DNA of 42,077 bases from Methylotenera sp. (GTDB lineage: Bacteria > Pseudomonadota > Gammaproteobacteria > Burkholderiales > Methylophilaceae), in NCBI GenBank assembly GCA_023259635.1, contig JALRGX010000049.1, positions 1 to 42,077 on the forward strand, in the 5' to 3' direction. Numbering within the stretch: the stretch's first letter is position 1; the number at the start of each line of letters is the position of its first letter. Below are positions 36,294 through 42,077 of the stretch, piece after piece. The position numbers and the translations under genes are program-made. The notes under the pieces are model-generated. The model did not search any database, was not told the origin of the DNA, and saw nothing but the letters and a program-made list of their open reading frames with translations.

Positions 36294-36890
36294 ATGCGAA
36301 TGACCTGGACCAGGCTATTCTTTATATTCCTGATAGGTTTCGTTGCCTTTCATTATCTTACGCAGCGTGAAATCGTACATGGCCCCGGCGTACTGGTGGC
36401 TGAGGAGCCTTACCAGAGAAGCCTTGGCTCTGCTGCAACACAGACCATCAATGATTTTCAGGTAACTCCTTTAGCCAGATTCAGCATTCGTGCGCGTGTG
36501 CTTGCCAGCAAGGATTATTACTTTGGGCGTGAAGCGGATCTATCACCCGTTGATTTGGCATTAGGCTGGGGGCGCATGTCCGACGAAACTGTGCTGCAGA
36601 ACATCAACATCAGCCAGGCAGGACGTTTTTATTACTGGCGTGTCAATGCTTTTCCAATCCCACGTGAAGAAATCGAATCGCATAGCGCCAATATGCACAT
36701 GATTCCGGCAGACGCTAACGTTAAAAAAGCCCTGCAGAATATAAGGGTTGGCAATGTCGTGCAGTTACATGGGTACCTGGTAGAGGCCAGAACTGCCGAT
36801 GGCTGGCGCTGGAAAAGCTCGTTAACACGTGATGACACGGGTTATGGCGCATGCGAACTGGTATTAGTAGAAAGTATAGAAGTATCTTAA
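36294..36890 (+). CDS. Single-span membrane-anchored protein of unknown function
   Basis: 198 residues from ATG 36294 (MRMTWTRLFF), chosen because AGGGG lies 7 bases upstream; the ATG at 36288 is too close to it, and the longer frame from 36195 overlaps the previous gene out of frame. A membrane span (FFIFLIGFVAFHYL) is followed by a periplasmic domain with conserved-looking blocks LARFSIRARVLASKDYYFG, SPVDLALGWGRMSD, RFYYWRVNAFPIPREEIESH and NVVQLHGYLVEARTADGWRW followed by SSLTRDDTGYGACELV. The domain reads as an OB-like beta fold that coordinates a structure rather than an enzyme. I have seen such sequences as conserved hypotheticals, but know no function. Convergent with waaA (11 bp). Confidence 0.75.
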   Translation: MRMTWTRLFFIFLIGFVAFHYLTQREIVHGPGVLVAEEPYQRSLGSAATQTINDFQVTPLARFSIRARVLASKDYYFGREADLSPVDLALGWGRMSDETVLQNINISQAGRFYYWRVNAFPIPREEIESHSANMHMIPADANVKKALQNIRVGNVVQLHGYLVEARTADGWRWKSSLTRDDTGYGACELVLVESIEVS

Positions 36891-36901
36891 AACAACGCTG
36901 C

Positions 36902-38251
36902 TTAAAGATATTGTTTCAATAAAGCGAGCGTACGCTCAGTAGCACCGCGACTGTCGGCGCTAAAGCGCAATGCGGCCGCACTCATGGTTTTCTGTTTGCC
37001 AATATCTGCAAATAAAAGCTGTAGATGCTGTGCCAGATCATTGCTGTCCTGCACGCGATCGGCTGCACCGGCATTAATCGCCATTTCTGTAGCCTGCTCA
37101 AAATTAAAGGTATGCGGGCCAATCAGTACCGGCTTACCCATACTGCAGGCCTCAATCAGGTTCTGCCCGCCCAGCGGCAACAGGCTGCCACCGATAAACG
37201 CGACATCGCTACCAGCATAATAAGTAAACATTTCTCCCATGGAATCTCCCAGCACAAAAGAAATGTTTGGATTCACGATAACTTTATCGCCTGCGTCATC
37301 AGCCACTTGCCGTACTACTTGTACTGTCTGCGTGGCTTCTTCCTTGGCTCCGCGTTCTCGTTTCTCCTCACATTTCTTTAATAGCGATGAGCGACGCACA
37401 AAGTCCAGCGATTTTCTTTTAAGTAGCTCGGCAACTTCATCAAAACGCTGTGGGTGGCGCGGCACAATGATAGTGAGCAAATCCGGGATATTAGCCTGCG
37501 CCACCGCCTCGAGAATAAGTTCTTCCTCACCATCCCTGGTACTGGCTGCCAGAAATACCGGGCGCTCATTACCCAGCGCTGCCCTTAACTGTTGGCCTTT
37601 TGATGCAGCATCTACATGCGGTGCCACATCAAACTTTATATTACCTAATATGTTAACGTTATCTGCGCCCAACTCCTCCAAACGCGCTGCATCTTGTGCA
37701 GTTTGCGCAGCAATGGCGGTCAAACCTTGCAGACCCTGCTGCGCAACCTTGCCCAGTTTTCTGTATCCGTGAGCCGATTTTTCTGACAGGCGCGCATTCA
37801 CCAACAGCAGAGGAATCTTATCTTGCTGGCAGCGTGCGATTAAATTAAACCAAAGTTCTGTTTCCATCAGCACACCGACTACCGGTTTGAAATGGTTTAA
37901 AAAGCACCTAACCGCAAATGGCAGGTCATAAGGTAAATATACCCTGCTTACGCTGTCGCCAAACAATTGCTGGCTGGTGGCACGACCGGTTGGCGTAGTA
38001 TGTGTAAGCAAAATTTGATGGTTGGGATACTGCGTTATTAATGACTTTACCAAGGGTTCAGCGGCGCGCGTTTCACCAACAGAAACGCAATGCAGCCAAA
38101 TTACAGGCCTTTGTGGTTTAAATTTGTAGAAACCATAGCGCTCTCGCCAATGCTCCAGGTAATCAGGCTGTTTTCTTGCGCGCCATAACAGCTTAAGCGG
38201 TGTAAATGGCAACAGCAGGTAAAGTAAAAATGTATAGACATGACGAGACAT
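36902..38251 (-). CDS. waaA: 3-deoxy-D-manno-octulosonic acid (Kdo) transferase
   Basis: 449 residues from ATG 38251 (MSRHVYTFLLYLLLP matches the family start; ATG 38269 adds six residues). It adds Kdo from CMP-Kdo to lipid IVA at the inner membrane (GT30). Catalytic Glu60 in VSVGETRAAEPL; VYLPYDLPFAV, VGVLMETELWFN, LVNARLSEKSAHGY, STRDGEEELIL, RHPQRFDEVAELL and SFVLGDSMGEMFTYYAGSDV, then GGSLLPLGGQNLIEACSMGK. Compared with the usual family it carries an extra ~35-residue charged segment (residues ~288-325, KKCEEKRERGAKEE and following) between the two Rossmann-like halves. Confidence 0.95.
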   Translation of the reverse strand: MSRHVYTFLLYLLLPFTPLKLLWRARKQPDYLEHWRERYGFYKFKPQRPVIWLHCVSVGETRAAEPLVKSLITQYPNHQILLTHTTPTGRATSQQLFGDSVSRVYLPYDLPFAVRCFLNHFKPVVGVLMETELWFNLIARCQQDKIPLLLVNARLSEKSAHGYRKLGKVAQQGLQGLTAIAAQTAQDAARLEELGADNVNILGNIKFDVAPHVDAASKGQQLRAALGNERPVFLAASTRDGEEELILEAVAQANIPDLLTIIVPRHPQRFDEVAELLKRKSLDFVRRSSLLKKCEEKRERGAKEEATQTVQVVRQVADDAGDKVIVNPNISFVLGDSMGEMFTYYAGSDVAFIGGSLLPLGGQNLIEACSMGKPVLIGPHTFNFEQATEMAINAGAADRVQDSNDLAQHLQLLFADIGKQKTMSAAALRFSADSRGATERTLALLKQYL

Positions 38252-38404
38252 GGCATCATTTTCGCACATATTATTTTTATGCTGAACAGTTCATTTTACA
38301 TCTACACCCCACCCATCATTCAGTACATAACCAACACCAGAGCTTCTTAACATAAAGGCAAGAAAAATTAACACTTTTTAACAAAAATAAATTAAAAAAA
38401 TACC

Positions 38405-38458
38405 TTGACCTACCACTACTAAATGATTAAATTACCAAAAAAACACAATATATTGTGG
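38405..38458 (+). promoter_or_regulatory. nrdJa promoter with NrdR box
   Basis: TTGACC (38405-38410) and TAAATT (38428-38433) are 17 bp apart and can serve as -35/-10. Just downstream, ACACAATATATTGTGG (38443-38458) contains the perfect 14-bp palindrome CACAATATATTGTG and matches the NrdR-box consensus ACACwATATmTTGTGT almost completely. A repressor here would block transcription near +1. I do not see a convincing second box at the usual ~31-bp spacing. The rest of the 321-bp spacer holds only the hairpin near 38550. Confidence 0.72.
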
Positions 38459-38535
38459 TTAAGCAAGAATTCAGTCACAAAGGAAATAATGACCGAACTA
38501 ACGCTGATTTACTAAATGTAACTGTTAATAATACC

Positions 38536-38568
38536 GACTGAAGTCATTGTTTACACATGACTTCAGTC
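38536..38568 (+). promoter_or_regulatory. 11-bp perfect hairpin in the nrdJa leader
   Basis: GACTGAAGTCA (38536-38546) pairs with TGACTTCAGTC (38558-38568) around an 11-base loop. It ends 22 bp before the nrdJa ATG, right before the AAAAGGGAG ribosome site. It may stabilise the message or control initiation; a terminator is less likely because only A-rich sequence follows. No cobalamin-riboswitch B12 box was found. Confidence 0.55.
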
Positions 38569-38590
38569 CTAATAAAAAGGGAGCTAATCC

Positions 38591-40756
38591 ATGCTAAAAG
38601 TTATCGATACTGCAAAGAATTCAAGTGCAGATGCTGAAAGAGAAATTCCAATCCAGCCAGTCTCTCTTGATATCTGGGACAAAAAATACCGTCTCAAGAC
38701 CAAGCAAGGCGATAACGTAGATGCGGACATGGATGCTTCTTTTTCACGTGTTGCACGTGCACTGGCTGACGTAGAAACCACCGAAGAAAAACGTGTCGAG
38801 TGGCACGAGAAATTCTTGTGGGCTTTGCGTAAAGGCGCAATTCCTGCAGGCCGTATTACCTCAAACGCTGGCGCGCTGGAACACAAACCGGCGACATCAA
38901 CCATTAACTGTACAGTTTCCGGCGTAATCTCTGACAGTATGGATGACATTCTGGGCAAGGTACATGAAGCAGGCTTAACCCTGAAAGCCGGCTGTGGTAT
39001 CGGTTACGAGTTTTCAACATTGCGTCCAAAAGGTGCCTTTGTGGCAGGTGCAGGCGCTTACACCAGCGGCCCGCTGTCTTTTATGGATATCTATGACAAG
39101 ATGTGCTTTACCGTATCCAGCGCCGGTGGCCGCCGTGGTGCGCAAATGGCAACCTTTGATATTTCACACCCTGATGTTACCGACTTCATCAAAGCCAAAC
39201 GTGAAAACGGCCGTTTACGCCAGTTCAACCTGTCATGCCTGATTACCAAAGAATTCATGGAAGCGGTAAAAGCTGACGCCGAATGGAAACTGGCGTTCCC
39301 GGTGACAGAAAAAGAAGCCATCATCGATCACCTCGATGTAAATGATGACAGCCAGGTAGTATGGCGCGAGTGGCCAATTAAAGGTAAATACCTTGCCAAA
39401 ATAGAAGGCAAAGATGCAGGCAAAGTAGCATGCCGCGTATACAAAACCATCAAGGCACGCCGCTTGTGGGATGTGATTATGTCCAGCACTTACGACTTTG
39501 CTGAACCAGGCTTTATCCTGATTGACCGCGTAAATGAAATGAACAACAACTGGTTCTGCGAAAACATCCGCGCTACCAACCCATGCGGCGAGCAGCCATT
39601 GCCACCTTACGGCGCTTGCCTGTTAGGCTCAATCAACCTGACCCGTTTTGTGAAAAAACCATTCACTGACGAAGCCTACTTCGACTGGAAAGAATACCGC
39701 GAAGTGGTTGCCATCTTCACCCGTATGCTCGACAACGTCGTCGAAATCAACGGTTTGCCACTGCAACAGCAACGTGACGAGATCATGCGTAAACGCCGTC
39801 ACGGCATGGGCTACCTGGGCCTGGGTTCAGCAATGACCATGATGAAAATGAAATATGGTGAAGAAGAATCTATCAAGTTCACAGAAGAAGTGACCAGCGT
39901 GATGGCAGAAGAAGGCTGGAACGTAGGCGTGCAACTGGCTGAAGAAAAAGGCCCAGCGCCAATCATGGACGAGAAATTTGAAGTAACTGCCGACATGCTG
40001 GCAAAACGCCCTGAAATGGCGGCAGACGGCATTAAAGTAGGCCAAAAGATCGCCGGTAAAGTATTGCTGGGTAAATACAGCCGCTATATGCAGCAGTTCC
40101 CTGAAGGCTTGCGTAACAAGATTGCTACTAAAGGTGCACGTTTCACACACCACAGCTCAATTGCGCCAACCGGCACCATTTCATTGTCACTGGCTAACAA
40201 TGCAAGTAACGGTATTGAACCAAGCTTTGCCCACCACTATGCACGTAACGTGATCCGTGAAGGTAAAAAATCAAAAGAGAAAGTCGACGTATTCTCTTAT
40301 GAACTGCTGGCCTACCGCGAACTGGTAAACCCTAATGCGATGCCATTCAGTGACAAACCGGAAGAACAATTACCGGATTACTTCCTGGATTCATCAACCA
40401 TTAAAGCCAAAGCCCACGTGGATATTCAGGCAGCTTCACAAAAATGGATTGATAGCTCGATCTCAAAAACCATTAACGTGCCGACAGATTACGATTTTGA
40501 AGACTTCAAAAACATCTATCTCTACGCTTACGACAAAGGCCTCAAAGGTTGCACCACATTCAGGTTCAACCCAGAAGCATTCCAGGGCGTGCTGGTAACT
40601 GAAAAAGACCTGGAAAACACAACTTACAAATTTACCCTGGAAGACGGTACCGAAATCGAAGCAAAAGGTAATGAAGAGATTGAATACGACGGTGAAATCC
40701 ATACCGCGGCTAATCTTTATGATGCGTTGAAAGAAGGCTATTACGGCAAGTTCTAA
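38591..40756 (+). CDS. nrdJ: Adenosylcobalamin-dependent (class II) ribonucleotide reductase, catalytic subunit NrdJa
   Basis: 721 residues. It reduces ribonucleotides to deoxyribonucleotides using a B12-generated thiyl radical, without oxygen dependence. Active-site features: redox Cys107 (STINCTVSG) with Cys343 (YGACLLGS), and the N-x-C-x-E triad Asn330/Cys332/Glu334 (ATNPCGEQPLPPYGA); AGCGIGYEFSTLRPKG, SAGGRRGAQMATFDISHPDV, MGYLGLGSAM, SSIAPTGTISLSLANNASNG and IEPSFAHHYARNV are class II hallmarks. The redox C-terminal tail with shuttle cysteines is missing and is presumably supplied by the separately encoded NrdJb, as known for Pseudomonas. Good AAAAGGGAG ribosome site; control by the NrdR box is likely. 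Confidence 0.95.
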   Translation: MLKVIDTAKNSSADAEREIPIQPVSLDIWDKKYRLKTKQGDNVDADMDASFSRVARALADVETTEEKRVEWHEKFLWALRKGAIPAGRITSNAGALEHKPATSTINCTVSGVISDSMDDILGKVHEAGLTLKAGCGIGYEFSTLRPKGAFVAGAGAYTSGPLSFMDIYDKMCFTVSSAGGRRGAQMATFDISHPDVTDFIKAKRENGRLRQFNLSCLITKEFMEAVKADAEWKLAFPVTEKEAIIDHLDVNDDSQVVWREWPIKGKYLAKIEGKDAGKVACRVYKTIKARRLWDVIMSSTYDFAEPGFILIDRVNEMNNNWFCENIRATNPCGEQPLPPYGACLLGSINLTRFVKKPFTDEAYFDWKEYREVVAIFTRMLDNVVEINGLPLQQQRDEIMRKRRHGMGYLGLGSAMTMMKMKYGEEESIKFTEEVTSVMAEEGWNVGVQLAEEKGPAPIMDEKFEVTADMLAKRPEMAADGIKVGQKIAGKVLLGKYSRYMQQFPEGLRNKIATKGARFTHHSSIAPTGTISLSLANNASNGIEPSFAHHYARNVIREGKKSKEKVDVFSYELLAYRELVNPNAMPFSDKPEEQLPDYFLDSSTIKAKAHVDIQAASQKWIDSSISKTINVPTDYDFEDFKNIYLYAYDKGLKGCTTFRFNPEAFQGVLVTEKDLENTTYKFTLEDGTEIEAKGNEEIEYDGEIHTAANLYDALKEGYYGKF

Positions 40757-40764
40757 ATTTAACC

Positions 40765-40890
40765 ATTTCAAACTGCTTCGTTCGCTAACACGTTGTTGCA
40801 TTTGAATTTTCAATCCTCATGTACCATCTGTACACTCCGGTTAAAAATTCAAATGCGCCTAGTTTTAGCTTCACGCGCAACGTTTGAAAT
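40765..40890 (+). repeat. Long nested inverted repeat between nrdJa and nrdJb
   Basis: The 179-bp intercistronic spacer folds on itself: ATTTCAAAC (40765-40773) with GTTTGAAAT (40882-40890), ACGTTG (40790-40795) with CAACGT (40878-40883), a 13-bp perfect pair 40798-40810 with 40844-40856, and an inner hairpin TGTAC/GTACA (40820-40834). The phrase CCTCATGTAC...GTACACTCCGG recalls dispersed intergenic hairpins of other proteobacteria. It could set the NrdJa:NrdJb ratio by RNA processing or attenuation, or be a repeat inserted between the genes. Confidence 0.7.
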
Positions 40891-40935
40891 TGGCTAAATT
40901 AAAGTTGGGTAGTTCCCACTAAAAAGGAAAACAAA

Positions 40936-41634
40936 ATGACTATTAAAATCGGTAAAAAAATTGTCGGCTACAACCTGGTGTCAGAAGAAGACAAAGCCAA
41001 AGCCGCAGAAGCTAAAGTAGCTGAAAGCCCAAGCAATGTAGTGCAACTCGGCGAACCTTTAGGCCGCCCGGAAAAACTGGTGGGCAACACCTATAAAATC
41101 AAAACCCCGGTAACGGAGCATGCGCTTTACATCACCATTAATGACATCGTCATGAACGAAGGCACACCGCATGAACACCGCCGCCCGTTTGAAGTGTTTA
41201 TCAACTCCAAAAACATGGAGCACTTTCAATGGATTGTTGCGCTGACACGCGTTATGTCAGCTGTGTTCCGCAAAGGTGGCGATGTCACATTTTTGGTGGA
41301 AGAGCTTAAAAGCGTATTTGAACCAAGCGGCGGCTACTTCAAAAAAGGCGGCAAATTCGTACCTAGCCTGGTAGCAGAAATCGGCGAAGTGGTAGAACAA
41401 CACCTGCAAGAAATCGGCATGCTGAAAAAACCGGGCCTCGATGAACACCAGCAAAAATTGGTGGAAGAGAAAAAAGCCGAGTACCTGGAAAAACATGCGA
41501 AGCCAGGTGAAGAAGTGAATGATGAAGGCTTCCCTAAAGGTGCGCAACTTTGCAAGAAGTGTAATACCAAAGCCAGCATCATTATGGATGGCTGCCTGAC
41601 TTGCTTGAACTGTGGTGAAAGTAAGTGCGGGTAA
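40936..41634 (+). CDS. nrdJb: Class II ribonucleotide reductase accessory subunit NrdJb (TSCPD domain)
   Basis: 232 residues. NrdJb completes the split enzyme by supplying the cysteine tail that re-reduces the active site. Seen: a lysine-rich start IGKKIVGYNLV, the TSCPD-like core TEHALYITINDIV, RRPFEVFINSKNMEHFQW and VALTRVMSAVFRKGGDVTFL, a linker helix rich in K and E (~170-195), and a C-terminal tail with two CxxC-type pairs (LCKKCNTKAS, CLTCLNC) followed by ESKCG, which can bind Zn or act in thiol exchange. Own ribosome site AAAAAGGAAAA before ATG 40936. It follows nrdJa on the same strand, separated by the nested inverted repeat. Confidence 0.88.
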   Translation: MTIKIGKKIVGYNLVSEEDKAKAAEAKVAESPSNVVQLGEPLGRPEKLVGNTYKIKTPVTEHALYITINDIVMNEGTPHEHRRPFEVFINSKNMEHFQWIVALTRVMSAVFRKGGDVTFLVEELKSVFEPSGGYFKKGGKFVPSLVAEIGEVVEQHLQEIGMLKKPGLDEHQQKLVEEKKAEYLEKHAKPGEEVNDEGFPKGAQLCKKCNTKASIIMDGCLTCLNCGESKCG

Positions 41635-41636
41635 AC

Positions 41637-41819
41637 TTAATTAAGCGTTATTCTGGCATGAAGTTGTGAGCCGGAGCTTTTGAAGCGGCGCCATAAATCT
41701 TCACTTACGCCGGGATATTCCAGCGCGCTGCCGTCATCCAGCTCTACACGGAGGGTGCGGGTTTTGGTATCAAAGCCGATGGCGCGCAGTTTGCCGGCGC
41801 TGATTTTGGTCATTTCCAT
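41637..41819 (-). CDS. Small KTSC-domain protein
   Basis: 60 residues from ATG 41819 (MEMTKISAGKL); the frame continues to a GTG at 41876, but that added part has no family character. The KTSC fold pattern is visible: RAIGFDTKTRTLRVELDDGS, ALEYPGVSEDLWRRFKSSGS, then QLHARITLN. KTSC domains are small beta-alpha-beta units of unknown role, often near RNA- or nucleotide-related genes. Convergent with nrdJb, with two bases between the stop codons. Confidence 0.7.
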   Translation of the reverse strand: MEMTKISAGKLRAIGFDTKTRTLRVELDDGSALEYPGVSEDLWRRFKSSGSQLHARITLN

Positions 41820-42012
41820 AGTTATCTGCTTCGCTAAATGAAGTTGAGCTGATTGTATAACCATCCATGTGGTCACTCAACCTGTAAGGGCACAATCAAC
41901 AGGGGCAGGCTATGAAGGCAAGATTCGTCCACCACCATAAATACAAAGCTAAAGCCAGTATCATGACGAATAACCGCTTGATCTGAGGCTATATTAAATG
42001 TATGTCTCATCC

Positions 42013-42077
42013 TAAAATAGATTGACAGTTATTCACCTATTTTATGTTGATTAAGAAACGCTCGATGCACCGCATCG
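42013..42077 (+). other. Dyad with internal TTGACA and a truncated possible ORF at the window end
   Basis: TAAAATAG (42013-42020) and CTATTTTA (42037-42044) are perfect 8-bp arms flanking TTGACA (42022-42027), a consensus -35 hexamer. An ATG at 42044 opens a frame (MLIKKRSMHRI) cut off by the window end. The layout fits an operator over a promoter, or the end of an insertion element; neither can be decided here. The preceding 41877-42012 stretch shows no gene I can support. Confidence 0.3.

Noticed and set aside
38270-38590. Cobalamin riboswitch ahead of the B12-dependent reductase
   Set aside because: No B12-box consensus or aptamer-like architecture; only an NrdR box and a simple hairpin are visible.
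41820-41876. Upstream GTG start of the KTSC gene
   Set aside because: The added 19 residues are not family-like, and the ATG at 41819 gives the usual domain length.
41880-41975. Small hydrophobic minus-strand frame with MILALALYLWWW
   Set aside because: Only 22 codons, no ribosome site, and downstream of nothing that would express it.

Overview
The window reads as chromosomal DNA of a methylotrophic betaproteobacterium, most like Methylophilaceae (Methylotenera-type). Indicators are a stand-alone formaldehyde-activating-enzyme (Fae) family gene, a split class II ribonucleotide reductase (nrdJa/nrdJb), the pcm-tolC-...-waaA order, AsmA next to mutY, moderate GC content and beta/gamma-type protein sequences. 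The taxonomic call is inference from gene content. No rRNA, tRNA, CRISPR array, prophage or complete insertion sequence was seen.

Layout. 1-5.3 kb: 3' part of an AsmA-like membrane protein with a long Glu/Ala/Arg coiled coil, then a convergent PAS-GGDEF-EAL c-di-GMP protein. 5.3-7.0 kb: the Fae paralogue, a bidirectional terminator, and a yqjD-yqjE-yqjK stress-type operon. 7.1-16.1 kb, all on the minus strand: mutY, a 1000-residue AsmA protein, uppP, yidB, an S4-type pseudouridine synthase, and thiC with a TPP riboswitch and a recognisable promoter. 16.3-21.3 kb: a 48-residue membrane peptide gene (+), then on the minus strand an SDR oxidoreductase, a four-fold repeated membrane protein, a 270-bp palindrome-rich spacer, and a tightly overlapping trio: heme-oxygenase-like di-iron protein, AMP-forming acyl ligase and 'thermostable hemolysin' family protein. 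This trio plus the SDR is the strongest candidate for a poorly described system, probably making an acyl-derived small molecule or lipid.

21.7-28.5 kb: an LTA-synthase-like phosphoglycerol transferase; a phosphate-binding-protein-like periplasmic protein and a beta-barrel protein (minus), divergent from a sensor kinase and a sigma-54-type response regulator that may control them. 28.5-36.9 kb: a TetR repressor with three near-identical operator dyads, an RND efflux adaptor and pump, then pcm-like, tolC, an isochorismatase-family hydrolase and a membrane protein of unknown function. 36.9-42.1 kb: waaA (minus), then nrdJa and nrdJb (+) behind a consensus NrdR box and separated by a long nested inverted repeat, a small KTSC protein, and an unresolved end with a dyad around a -35-like hexamer.

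Functional themes are envelope biogenesis and export (two AsmA proteins, UppP, WaaA, LTA-synthase-like enzyme, TolC, RND), cofactor-linked control (TPP riboswitch, B12-dependent RNR under NrdR) and one-carbon metabolism (Fae). All similarity statements come from reading motifs and remembered family sequences; no database search was run.
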